Assembly (NCBI GenBank): GCA_020248265.1
Contig: JADCHX010000010.1
Coordinates: 186,001 to 250,000 of the forward strand
DNA: 64,000 bases
Reading direction: 5' to 3'
Source of the DNA: Rhodocyclaceae bacterium
Lineage (GTDB): Bacteria; Pseudomonadota; Gammaproteobacteria; Burkholderiales; CAIKXV01
Shown here: in pieces, positions 9,340 to 19,629 of the stretch
How the letters are laid out: every line of letters starts with the position of its first letter
Position numbering within the stretch: position 1 is the stretch's first letter
Translations under genes and position numbers: made by a program
The notes under the pieces: model-generated
The model's database searches: none
Told to the model about the DNA's origin: nothing
The model's input: the letters and a program-made list of their open reading frames with translations, nothing else

Positions 9340-10685
9340 AAGCCACTCCTTGCCATCAATTGCGCGGCCAGCCTCGACACCAGCGACCGGACGGGGATGC
9401 GCTCGATCACCTCGGCGGCGAACGCATAGGTGAGCAGCTTGCGCGCCTGTGCGGTCGGCAGCCCGCGGCTGGCCAGATAGAACAGTTCGTCTCCGTCCAG
9501 CTGGCCGACGGTGGCGCCATGCGCGGCCTTGACGTCGTCGGCGAAGATCTCGAGTTGCGGCTTCGCGTTGATCTGTGCCTTAGGCGAGAGCAGCAGCCCG
9601 CGGCTCTGCTGGGCCGCATCGGTATGCTGTGCATCGGGCCGCACCAGGATGCGCCCGTTGAATACGGCATGCGACCCGCCATCGCAGACGCACTTGTGCA
9701 GCTGGCGGCTGGTGCCATGTGGCTTCGCATGGCCGAGCAGGGTGTGGGAGTCGGCATGCTGGCGCGCCTCGAGCAGCGCCAGCCCGTCGAGATGGGCCTG
9801 CGCGCCCTCGCCGTCCAGCGTGACGGCGAGGTCGAGACGGGACAGCCTGGCGCCGACGTTCAGGCTGACCGAGCGGTAGCGGCCGTCGCGCGCGATGGAC
9901 ACGGCGCAGCGGCCGACATGGAAGCTCGCGCGGTTCTCGCGCTGCAGCCGCACGTGCCGGAGCGACGCATCGGCACCGACCACGCACTCCGCCACCGTGT
10001 TGGTAAACACGATCGACTCGCCGAGCGCGGCATACTCTTCCACGACGGTCAGTTCGCTGCCGGCCCCGGCGACCACCAGTACCCGCGGCTGGACCGCAAC
10101 GGGTGCGGGACGTCCGGTGGACAGGAAAAGCAGGTGGATCGCGCCCGCCACCTGCACGCCTCGGTCGCAGACCACGGCCGCCCCGTCGGACAGGCGCGCG
10201 GTGTTGAGCGCGCTGAAGAAATCGGTCTCGAACGCGGCATGCCGCGCGAGGTGCGCACGCACCTCGGCCTCGGCGCCCGAGGGGCCATCGCCGTCGCGGG
10301 CCCCGGCCAGCATGCTGGAGAGCGGCCGCAGCCGCACGCCGGCCGGCAGCGCGCCGGTGGCCGACAGACCGGGCGCGAACACGCCATCCACGAACACCAG
10401 CCGCGCATCGGCAGCTTCGTCGATCACGAACGGCAGCAGCGCCACCGCATCCGGCAGCACGGCCGCATCGGCATCGACCCTGTAGGACTGACGCGAGAGT
10501 TGCGCGATATCGGTGAAGCGCCACGCCTCGTCACGCGGCGTAGGTACCGGCAGGCGGCCGGCGGCAGCCCGTGCCGCCGCCACGACTCCGGCGAGCCAGT
10601 CGCCATCGCCCGCGCCCGGCACCGGCGGCAGCGCGCAGGTACCCAGCGACGGGAACGGGATATCGGGATCGGTCATCGCGGCCAC
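9336..10685 (-). CDS. sufD: Fe-S assembly complex subunit SufD
   Basis: A 449-residue beta-helix protein of the SufB/SufD family. It shows the C-terminal core with HTDAAQQSRGLLLSPKAQI and the conserved PQLEIFADDVKAAHGATVG. SufD forms SufBC2D with SufB and SufC, the scaffold that builds clusters. The start is GTG at 10685, 2 nt after sufC; an ATG three codons in (10676) is the alternative. The C-terminus overlaps sufS by 4 nt. Confidence 0.96.
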   Translation of the reverse strand: MAAMTDPDIPFPSLGTCALPPVPGAGDGDWLAGVVAAARAAAGRLPVPTPRDEAWRFTDIAQLSRQSYRVDADAAVLPDAVALLPFVIDEAADARLVFVDGVFAPGLSATGALPAGVRLRPLSSMLAGARDGDGPSGAEAEVRAHLARHAAFETDFFSALNTARLSDGAAVVCDRGVQVAGAIHLLFLSTGRPAPVAVQPRVLVVAGAGSELTVVEEYAALGESIVFTNTVAECVVGADASLRHVRLQRENRASFHVGRCAVSIARDGRYRSVSLNVGARLSRLDLAVTLDGEGAQAHLDGLALLEARQHADSHTLLGHAKPHGTSRQLHKCVCDGGSHAVFNGRILVRPDAQHTDAAQQSRGLLLSPKAQINAKPQLEIFADDVKAAHGATVGQLDGDELFYLASRGLPTAQARKLLTYAFAAEVIERIPVRSLVSRLAAQLMARSGL

Positions 10686-10687
10686 GA

Positions 10688-12900
<2,213 letters not shown>

Positions 12901-12990
12901 GGATGCTCCGCGGTCGTCGGTTACCGGACGGCCATACGACCCTGGGTCGTGACCACCGTCCTGCGGCTATTCCCTAGTGGAACAGTCAGG

Positions 12991-13019
12991 ATTATCTTAT
13001 TGTTGACCAATTCGATCAA
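12991..13019 (-). promoter_or_regulatory. sufB promoter overlapped by an IscR type-1-like operator
   Basis: Read on the minus strand, TTGATC (13014-13019) and GATAAT (12991-12996) are separated by 17 nt, a good sigma-70 promoter. The 17-bp near-palindrome TTGACCAATTCGATCAA at 13003-13019 covers the -35 and part of the spacer. By my count it agrees with the E. coli IscR type-1 consensus core (YYGACTRWWWYAGTCRR) at 14 of 17 positions. Position over the -35 predicts repression by cluster-bearing IscR. A sister site is at 15116-15132. Confidence 0.75.
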
Positions 13020-13064
13020 GAATACCCGGCGTGTCCGTGCGGGACCGAGCCGGGCCTGGGCCCC

Positions 13065-13385
13065 TCAGACGTTGAACGACTCGCCACACCCGCATTCGCT
13101 CTTGGCGTTCGGGTTCTCGAAGCGGAAGCTCTCGTTCAGCCCCTTGCGCACGAAATCGACCGAGGTGCCATCGAGGAACGGCAGGTTCTTCCGCTCGACC
13201 AGCACCTGCGCCTCGTGCGACACGAAGCGTTCGTCATCGGGACCGACTTCGCTGGCGATGTCGAACGTGTACGCGAGGCCGGAACAGCCGACCTTCTTCA
13301 CGCCCAGCCTGAGGCCGATGCCGCCCGCCTTCTCGACCTGCCGGCGGATGTGCTTCGCCGCGTTCTCGGTCAGGGTGATTGCCAT
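13065..13385 (-). CDS. iscA: A-type Fe-S carrier (IscA/SufA/ErpA family)
   Basis: A 106-residue A-type carrier with all three cluster cysteines: C34 in GCSGLAY and C98/C100 in CGCGESF. It accepts clusters from a scaffold and passes them to apoproteins. AAGGAG stands upstream of the ATG at 13385. The gene is third in iscR-iscS-iscA, 40 nt after iscS, and is separated from sufB by a 164-nt promoter region. Which A-type subclass it belongs to cannot be fixed from motifs alone. Confidence 0.93.
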   Translation of the reverse strand: MAITLTENAAKHIRRQVEKAGGIGLRLGVKKVGCSGLAYTFDIASEVGPDDERFVSHEAQVLVERKNLPFLDGTSVDFVRKGLNESFRFENPNAKSECGCGESFNV

Positions 13386-13425
13386 CTCGCTCTCCTTCGT
13401 CTTTCGTTGTCTGCCGGCACCGCGC

Positions 13426-14574
13426 TCAGACGGCCATGGCCGTGAGGCGCCGCAGCCGGTCTGCCGTCGCCGCCACGGCCGCCGCGAAATCGTGCATCTG
13501 CTGCGCGTCGTTATCCGGTCCGAGGCTGACCCGTACCGCGCCGCGCGCAAGATCCGGGGATACGCCCATCGCCAGCAGCGTCGCGGACGGTTCGGTACTC
13601 CTGCTCGAGCAGGCCGATCCGCTGGCCACGCAGAAACCGAGCCGGTCGAGCTCGATCACCAGCGTCTCGCCGTCGATGCCATCGATCGCGAAACAGGTCG
13701 TGTTCGGCACCCGCGGTGCCGAACGTCCGAACACCGTCGCACCGGCGGCCAGGAGCCGCGCATCCAGTTCGTCGCGCAGGGCCGTGCAGTGGGCCTCGAA
13801 GGCTGCCAGACGCGCAACTGCAAGGTCGCACGAGACGCCGAAACCGACGATCGCCGGGACGTTCTCGGTGCCGGAACGCATGCCCGACTCGTGCCCCCCG
13901 CCATGCAGCAGCGGCTTGAGCTCGATGCGCTTGTCGAGGACCAGCGCGCCGGCACCCTTGGGCCCGCGCAGCTTGTGCGCCGACACGGTAAGACCATGCA
14001 CGCCGAGCGCCTCGAAGTCGACCGGCACCTTGCCCAGCGCCTGCACGGCATCGCTGTGCATCCAGGCCCGGGCTGCGCGCGCACGCATGGCGATCGCGGC
14101 GACTGGTTGCAGCACGCCGGTCTCGTTGTTCGCGAGCATCGTGGACACGATGCCGGTCGGCAGGCGCAACGCGGCGTCCAGGTCGTCGAGATCCGCGACT
14201 CCGGCGGCATCCACGGCCAGGCGGTGCAGCGTCCATCCGGCACGGACGAGGTCCCTGGCCGGCATCGCAACGCACGGATGTTCGATCGCGCTCACCACGA
14301 TCTGCTGCGGCTGGAGCATGGCAGCAGCGCCCTTGATGAACAGGTTGTTGGCCTCGGTGCCACCGCTGGTGAACACGACCTGCGACGGGCGCGCACCGAC
14401 CGCGGCGGCGACCTGCTCGCGTGCGCGATCGACGGCACGCCGGGCGACCGTCCCCATCTCGTGGCGGCTCGATGCATTGCCGTGCTGCCGGCGCAGGAAC
14501 GGCAGCATCGCCTCCAGCACCGATTCGTCGATCGGCGTGGTCGCGTTGTGATCGAGGTAGACCGGTGCGCTCAC
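13426..14574 (-). CDS. iscS: Cysteine desulfurase, IscS/NifS type (group I)
   Basis: A 382-residue PLP enzyme. It has YLDHNATTP at the N-terminus, the lysine in VSAHKLRGPKG near residue 195 and a group I active-site loop SGSACSSRST near residue 330. The start is GTG at 14574, inside a 4-nt overlap (GTGA) with the iscR stop, so translation is coupled. It sits beside iscR and iscA, but no iscU, hscBA or fdx follows. It is therefore a second sulfur source next to SufS in one locus. Confidence 0.94.
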   Translation of the reverse strand: MSAPVYLDHNATTPIDESVLEAMLPFLRRQHGNASSRHEMGTVARRAVDRAREQVAAAVGARPSQVVFTSGGTEANNLFIKGAAAMLQPQQIVVSAIEHPCVAMPARDLVRAGWTLHRLAVDAAGVADLDDLDAALRLPTGIVSTMLANNETGVLQPVAAIAMRARAARAWMHSDAVQALGKVPVDFEALGVHGLTVSAHKLRGPKGAGALVLDKRIELKPLLHGGGHESGMRSGTENVPAIVGFGVSCDLAVARLAAFEAHCTALRDELDARLLAAGATVFGRSAPRVPNTTCFAIDGIDGETLVIELDRLGFCVASGSACSSRSTEPSATLLAMGVSPDLARGAVRVSLGPDNDAQQMHDFAAAVAATADRLRRLTAMAV

Positions 14575-15062
14575 GACAACCCGACCACCGCTCCGAGGTC
14601 GCGCGCCAGCGACTCGCGCCGCTCGCGCAACTTGATCACGTGGGTGTCGTTGGCACGTTCGCGCTGCGAATCCACGAGCTGCTTCAGGCTGATGGCGCGC
14701 AGATAGTCGAAGATGTGCGAGTTCAGGCTGGCCCAGAGATCGTGGGTCAGGCACTTCTGCTCGTCGTGGCAGTTCTCGCGGCCGCCGCACTGGGTGGCGT
14801 CGATCGGCTCGTCTACGGCGAGGATGATGTCGGCGACCGACATCTCGTCGAGCGAGCGGGTCAGCTTGTAGCCACCGCCCGGCCCGCGCACGCTGTCGAC
14901 GAGCTGGTGGCGCCGAAGCTTGCCGAACAATTGCTCGAGGTAGGACAGCGAGATCCGCTGGCGATTGCTGATCTCGGCGAGCGTGACCGGCTGGCCGCCA
15001 TAGCGCAGCCCGAGATCTATCATCGCAGTCACTGCGAACCGTCCTTTAGTCGTCAATCGCAT
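14571..15062 (-). CDS. iscR: Rrf2-family regulator IscR
   Basis: A 163-residue Fe-S sensing repressor. The start MRLTTKGRFAVTAM is the classic IscR N-terminus, preceded by GGAGG; an ATG 15 nt upstream (15077) is a weaker alternative. The winged helix occupies residues 1-65. The [2Fe-2S] ligands C92, C98, C104 and H107 are all present at E. coli numbering. It should repress its own promoter and that of sufB through matching operators when cluster supply is ample. It heads the operon with iscS and iscA. Confidence 0.95.
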   Translation of the reverse strand: MRLTTKGRFAVTAMIDLGLRYGGQPVTLAEISNRQRISLSYLEQLFGKLRRHQLVDSVRGPGGGYKLTRSLDEMSVADIILAVDEPIDATQCGGRENCHDEQKCLTHDLWASLNSHIFDYLRAISLKQLVDSQRERANDTHVIKLRERRESLARDLGAVVGLS

Positions 15063-15102
15063 GCCGGCCTCCGCCATCGGGAACAGTGTTGACCACCGGG
15101 TA

Positions 15103-15132
15103 ATGGTACTTAAACCCGATCAATTTGGTCAA
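15103..15132 (-). promoter_or_regulatory. iscR promoter overlapped by an IscR type-1-like operator
   Basis: On the minus strand TTGACC (15127-15132) and TACCAT (15103-15108) form -35 and -10 with an 18-nt spacer. The operator TTGACCAAATTGATCGG (15116-15132) matches the E. coli type-1 IscR core at 14 of 17 positions and shares 13 of its first 15 bases with the sufB operator. A further half-site TTGACCA lies at 15089-15095 on the plus strand. This predicts autoregulation. Confidence 0.75.
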
Positions 15133-15200
15133 CTATAGGCGGCCTGTCCGCGTTCAGGCCTCTGCCCCGGCCAGTCGCCGCACAGCGCGCCGCTGGCGGT

Positions 15201-15989
15201 CTATCGGGACGGCCTGTCGCCAGCGGCAGCGCGCGCCGCCTCGGCCGCGGCAAGTACCCCGCGCAGGATGTTCACTTCCTCCTGCTCCAGCCGGGCCTTG
15301 CGCGCCAGCCGGGCGATGCGCTCCATCAGGCGGCTCGGCCGGCCCGGCACCAGGAAGTCGAGCGCGACCAGCGTGCGCTCGGCATGGTCCAGCAACTGGA
15401 CCACCTGCTCATGCGTGGCCAGCGGCGAGTCGAGGCCGTCGTCCGGGCGCGCGCCATCCTCGCCCGCCGCCGCGAGGGCCGCCATGCGCAGCTCGTAGCA
15501 GAGCACCTGCACCGCCGCGCCCAGGTTCAGCGACCCGTACTCGCCGCCGGTCGGAATGCGCACGAGGAAGTCGCAGCGGTTCACGTCGACCCGCGCAAGA
15601 CCGTTGGTCTCGTTGCCGAATACCAGCGCCACCTCGCCATGGGCGGCAAGGTCGAGCAGCCGTGGCATCAGCATGCGCGGCGGCATCGACACCGGCGCAT
15701 GGTCGCGCGGACGCGCCGCGACCGCGACCGCGGCCACGCAGCCGGCCACCGCAGAGTCGAGGTCCGGATGCAGGCCGATCGCGTCTATCAGGTCACGGGC
15801 ACCGGAGGCGCGCCGGTAGGCTTCGTCGTCGGGAAACCGCTCGGGCGTGACCAGGCAAAGGCGGGACAGACCCATCGTCTTCATCGCCCGGGCCGCGGCG
15901 CCGATGTTGCCCGGATGACGGGGAGAATGCAGCACCACGCGCACCCGCGACAGGCGCTCCAGGGGCGGCAGGGAGGGATCGGTCGCCAA
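15201..15989 (-). CDS. trmJ: tRNA (cytidine/uridine-2'-O-)methyltransferase TrmJ
   Basis: A SPOUT-fold enzyme that 2'-O-methylates position 32 of several tRNAs. The 262-residue product has SPRHPGNIGAAARAMKTMGL at the N-terminus (the SPOUT loop) and LVFGNETNGL and GSLNLGAAVQV as the knotted SAM-binding motifs. The start is TTG at 15989, with GGAG 9 nt upstream. It is divergent from suhB, the usual neighbour arrangement in proteobacteria. Confidence 0.92.
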   Translation of the reverse strand: MATDPSLPPLERLSRVRVVLHSPRHPGNIGAAARAMKTMGLSRLCLVTPERFPDDEAYRRASGARDLIDAIGLHPDLDSAVAGCVAAVAVAARPRDHAPVSMPPRMLMPRLLDLAAHGEVALVFGNETNGLARVDVNRCDFLVRIPTGGEYGSLNLGAAVQVLCYELRMAALAAAGEDGARPDDGLDSPLATHEQVVQLLDHAERTLVALDFLVPGRPSRLMERIARLARKARLEQEEVNILRGVLAAAEAARAAAGDRPSR

Positions 15990-16087
15990 GGGTGCTAGAC
16001 TCCGCCGCCTTCGTCACCATGCCCGGCGCAACCCGCCAGCACCCCGGATCCGCGGACTCCGCGGCCAGTGCGCACCGAAAGGCCACC

Positions 16088-16942
16088 ATGCTGCACCCGA
16101 TGCTCAATACTGCGGTCAAGGCCGCCCGCCGTGCCGGTGCGATCATCAATCGTGCCTCCCAGAACCTCGATGTGCTGACCGTGCGCAGCAAATCGCCGAA
16201 CGACTTCGTATCCGAAGTCGACCGCGATGCCGAAGCCGCGATCATCGACGTGATCGGCAAGGCCTACCCGGACCATGCGATCCTGGCGGAAGAGAGCGGA
16301 AGTTCGGGACACGGCGAGTACGAGTGGGTGATCGATCCGCTCGACGGTACCACCAATTTCCTGCACGGCATGCCGCACTATGCGGTCTCGATCGCGCTGC
16401 GCCACAAAGGGGTGCTGACGCACGGGGTGATCTACGACCCGGTACGCAACGAGCTGTTCACCGCGTCGCGCGGCGCCGGTGCCTTCCTCAACGACCGGCG
16501 CATTCGGGTCAGCCGGCGCACGCAGATGGCCGACGCGCTGATCGGCACCGGCTTCCCGTTCCGCGAGCTGTCCGACTTCGACAGCTATCTCGGCATGCTG
16601 AAGGCAGTGATGCCCAGGTGTGCAGGCATCCGCCGCGCCGGCGCCGCGTCGCTCGACCTTGCGTACGTGGCTGCGGGCCGCTTCGATGGGTTCTGGGAAT
16701 TCGGCCTGTCGCCGTGGGACATCGCCGCCGGTGCGCTGATGGTGTCCGAATCCGGTGGACTGATCGGCGACGCGCGCGGCGAACCGGGCTACCTCGAGTC
16801 CGGCGCCGTCATCGCCGGTACGCCGAAGGTGTTCGGGCAACTGCTGACCACGCTCGCGCCCCACCTGCCAGCGCGCTATCGCCCGGTCCGTGCGGGCGAA
16901 GCAGAAGCGTCGCAACCAGCCACCCCCGCGCCGGACGCCTGA
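16088..16942 (+). CDS. suhB: Inositol-1-monophosphatase family protein (SuhB)
   Basis: A 284-residue Mg-dependent phosphatase. The metal ligands are visible in EVDRDAE, ILAEESG (about residue 65), WVIDPLDGTTNF (about 82) and SPWDIAAG (about 210). In many bacteria SuhB also joins the rRNA antitermination complex; the sequence cannot show whether it does here. The ATG at 16088 is preceded by AAAGG. It is divergent from trmJ and convergent with the chemoreceptor. Confidence 0.94.
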   Translation: MLHPMLNTAVKAARRAGAIINRASQNLDVLTVRSKSPNDFVSEVDRDAEAAIIDVIGKAYPDHAILAEESGSSGHGEYEWVIDPLDGTTNFLHGMPHYAVSIALRHKGVLTHGVIYDPVRNELFTASRGAGAFLNDRRIRVSRRTQMADALIGTGFPFRELSDFDSYLGMLKAVMPRCAGIRRAGAASLDLAYVAAGRFDGFWEFGLSPWDIAAGALMVSESGGLIGDARGEPGYLESGAVIAGTPKVFGQLLTTLAPHLPARYRPVRAGEAEASQPATPAPDA

Positions 16943-16967
16943 CGCCGGACGGCCTGGCAACGCCCCC

Positions 16968-18623
16968 TCAGACCTGGACCCGCGCAAGCGTTTCGTTCAG
17001 TCCTGCAGCCACCGCCGCAAGCGCCTGCGACGCGTCGGCGATGCCGCGTACCGCAGACGCACTGTTCTCGGACATCAGCGCGATCTGTTCGACATTTCGC
17101 GCGATGTCGTCGGCCGCGCTCGACTGCTCGCGGGTCGCCAGTTCGATCCCGCCGATCAGCCCGAGGCTGGCCGCCGTCGAAGCCTTGATGCCTTCCAGGG
17201 CCTGCCCGGTCGCGACCACTCGCTCGACGCTGACATGGACCTGCGCATCGCCGGCCTTGATGCCCTCGAGGGCAGCCCTGGTTTCGCTGTTCAGCGCGGC
17301 GATGATGCCGACGATCTCGGCCGTAGACTGGTTGGTGCGTTCGGAAAGCTTGCGCACTTCGTCCGCCACGACTGCGAAGCCACGCCCCTGCTCACCTGCC
17401 CGCGCCGCCTCGATCGCCGCGTTCAAGGCGAGCAGGTTGGTCTGGCTGGCAATGCCGGAGATGACCGCGACGATCTTGCCGATCTCGGCAGCCGAGGCTG
17501 ACAGCCGCTGCACGGTCACGGCCGTGCTCGTTACCGTATCGGCCAGTGCCCGTGTGTCTTCTGCGGCACGGTGCGACATGTCGATGCCGTGCTCTGCATC
17601 GCTTGCACTGGCACGCGCCGCCTGCGTTGCCTTTTCGACGTTGCCCGCGACCTCACCGATCGCCACTGTAACCTGCTCCACGGCCGCAGCGGTGGAGGCG
17701 GCGGCGTCGCTCACCACGCTCGCCTCGCGGGCGACGCTGTCGCTGGCTCCGGCGACCGACCGCGATTGCATGCCGGTGTCGCGCGCCGCCTGCTGTACAT
17801 TGATGAGTATCGCCTGCAGGTTTGCCAGCATGGCGTTGTACGCGTCGGCCATGCGGCCCAGTTCGTCGCGGCGCTCCAGGCGTACCACCCGGCGCAGGTC
17901 GCCGTCACGCTGGGTGGCACTCATCGCGTCGCGCAGGCTCCCGAGATCCCTCAGCAGGCAGCCCACCACGCCGAACCCGAGGTAGCCGGACAGCACCAGC
18001 GCGGCGGCGAAGGCCACCGACAGTTCCACCGTCAGCCCGACCGGCAGGCCGCCATCGAGCGCGGACAGGGCAACGAGGCTGCGCACGAACAGGAACAGCG
18101 TCACCAGCACCCCGGCACCGATCGCGCAGCGCAGGCGCGTACCGAGCCCCATGCCGCCGATCGCGCCCCACAGCCCCTTCCGCACGATGCGGCCCTGCTC
18201 GATGGCCAGCGGCGCGCCCTGGTCGAGCCGCCGGTAGGCGCCAGCGACATGGCGCAGGATTTCCGGTGGCGCCTTGCGCCGCACCGACTCGTAGCCGACG
18301 ACCTTGCCGTTCTCGCGCAGCGGCGAGGTGAATGCATGGACCCAGTAGTACCCGCCATCCTTGCGCCGGTTCTTGATGTATCCGGACCAGGGATCGCCCG
18401 CCTTGAGGTTGCGCCAGAGGTCGCGGAACGCTTCCTTCGGCATGTCCGGGTGGCGCACCACGTTGTGCGGCTGGCCGACCAGTTCCTCGCGGCTGAAGCC
18501 GGACAGTTCCACGAACAGGTCGTTCGCGGCGACGATGGTACCGTCGACGTCGGTGCGGCTGTAGATGAAGCGGCCGTCCGGTACCTGTGTCTCTTCGTCG
18601 ATGACGGGCGGGTAGTTGCGCAT
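16968..18623 (-). CDS. Aer-like methyl-accepting chemotaxis protein with PAS domain
   Basis: A 551-residue chemoreceptor. An N-terminal PAS domain (about 10-120, with [17 protein letters not shown] and HPDMPKEAF) is followed by two hydrophobic segments near 165-230, a HAMP-like stretch, and a cytoplasmic signalling domain whose hairpin tip contains [20 protein letters not shown]. There is no periplasmic sensor domain. The layout is that of Aer energy-taxis receptors, in which PAS binds FAD; FAD binding here is inferred. It is likely to feed the flagellar motor encoded at 28.9-43 kb. Confidence 0.92.
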   Translation of the reverse strand: MRNYPPVIDEETQVPDGRFIYSRTDVDGTIVAANDLFVELSGFSREELVGQPHNVVRHPDMPKEAFRDLWRNLKAGDPWSGYIKNRRKDGGYYWVHAFTSPLRENGKVVGYESVRRKAPPEILRHVAGAYRRLDQGAPLAIEQGRIVRKGLWGAIGGMGLGTRLRCAIGAGVLVTLFLFVRSLVALSALDGGLPVGLTVELSVAFAAALVLSGYLGFGVVGCLLRDLGSLRDAMSATQRDGDLRRVVRLERRDELGRMADAYNAMLANLQAILINVQQAARDTGMQSRSVAGASDSVAREASVVSDAAASTAAAVEQVTVAIGEVAGNVEKATQAARASASDAEHGIDMSHRAAEDTRALADTVTSTAVTVQRLSASAAEIGKIVAVISGIASQTNLLALNAAIEAARAGEQGRGFAVVADEVRKLSERTNQSTAEIVGIIAALNSETRAALEGIKAGDAQVHVSVERVVATGQALEGIKASTAASLGLIGGIELATREQSSAADDIARNVEQIALMSENSASAVRGIADASQALAAVAAGLNETLARVQV

Positions 18624-18944
18624 CGCAGCCTCTGCTTTCTCTGGCCGGCCGGGTGCCGGCAGTGACGGCCTGGCGCCACCGAGACGCCGATCGGGCTGCA
18701 GATCGACGAGCCGATCGCGCCCGACTCGCGTGCCGGCGGCCGTGGCGCGGTCACCGGGTTCCTGGGTGGCGAACAGACATCCGCCTGTCAGGATGTCGAC
18801 ACCCAGGACCCTTATCGGCAGTCCGGCGCGCACCTTGAGCCGCGCCGTTGGCCGCAGCAGTGCAACGTGGCAGGAACTGGTCGAACCCGCGCGCGCCGCC
18901 GGATCGATGAATCCGGTCGCCCGTGCAACGGCTGCCTGCGAGTG
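18624..18944. other. Noncoding gap between chemoreceptor and H-NS gene
   Basis: This 321-nt stretch is upstream of the chemoreceptor and downstream of the H-NS gene. The chemoreceptor frame stays open to about 18833 without family similarity. I see no RNA gene, clear terminator or convincing promoter. Confidence 0.4.
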
Positions 18945-19265
18945 CTACTTGATCAGGAAATCCTGGCGCTGCCTGCCCGCCGCTTCCGCCTCGCTCAGCC
19001 ACACCGGCGTCCTGCCGCGCCCGGACCAGGTTTTTCCGGTTTGCGGATCCTTGAACTTTGCAGCGACTGGCGTCTTAGAGCGTGTCTTCCGGGCTGCACC
19101 ACCTTCGAGTGCGGCACGCAACTCGCCGATACTCACGTCATGTTTGGCCATCATCGCCAGAATGGCCTTTATCGCAGGCTGCTTGTCTTTTTTCTTCAGG
19201 ATTTCTGCTGTTTTTTGCAGCGCGGCAATGCGCTTTTGCACAGTGGCAAGGCTCAGTTTTGGCAT
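18945..19265 (-). CDS. H-NS family nucleoid protein
   Basis: A 106-residue protein with a coiled-coil-like N-terminal oligomerisation region rich in Ala/Lys/Gln (1-60) and the C-terminal H-NS DNA-binding core TGKTWSGRGRTPVWL (about 76-90). H-NS proteins bind AT-rich DNA and silence acquired genes. The flanks and the gene are visibly less GC-rich than the surroundings, which is common around hns-like genes. It stands alone, divergent from mutS. Confidence 0.92.
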   Translation of the reverse strand: MPKLSLATVQKRIAALQKTAEILKKKDKQPAIKAILAMMAKHDVSIGELRAALEGGAARKTRSKTPVAAKFKDPQTGKTWSGRGRTPVWLSEAEAAGRQRQDFLIK

Positions 19266-19590
19266 TATGTCGGGGTCGCTTTTGAGAGGATCGGATAGCT
19301 TCAGTATATACGCGCCTGCTCTTTATCGAACGAGTCGCCTCGATGGTATCGACGCCATCTGCCGGAAAGTTAAGTGGGAATGAACGAAGTCGGCAAACGG
19401 CCGTCGAGTGAGATCTGAGCCGACGATGCTGCCGCATGGACGGTGCACTTCCGCGCCCCGGTGTCGGCGCGAGAACAGAGCGATTCGATTGCCTGAAGTC
19501 GATAGCCTCCCGATTGCGCGCTATCTTCCCGGCTGGCTTCGACTATCCTGAGCGAATAGTGAACGACAGACAAAAACCATCCAGCAGCCC
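19266..19590. other. Noncoding divergent promoter region of H-NS and mutS genes
   Basis: A 325-nt region between divergent genes, with AT-richer segments next to the H-NS start (TCAGTATATACG around 19300), a plausible place for H-NS autoregulation. I see no RNA gene. The mutS end carries a leader hairpin, listed separately. Confidence 0.4.
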
Positions 19591-19628
19591 CTGCAAGCCG
19601 TTTCCATCACCGATCCAGGGGCTTGCAG
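19591..19628 (+). promoter_or_regulatory. Hairpin in the mutS leader abutting the start codon
   Basis: CTGCAAGC (19591-19598) and GCTTGCAG (19621-19628) are perfect 8-bp complements with a 22-nt loop. The stem ends one base before the TTG start at 19630, and the likely ribosome-binding CAGGGG sits at the 3' edge of the loop. A folded leader could reduce initiation on an already weak start codon. This is inferred from sequence only. Confidence 0.4.
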
Positions 19629-19629
19629 C

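Noticed and set aside
7540-9429. A 629-codon plus-strand frame opposite sufU and sufS
   Set aside because: Antisense shadow; no start signal or family similarity.
18751-19002. A small frame overlapping the H-NS gene end
   Set aside because: Gly/Arg-rich shadow with no start signal.
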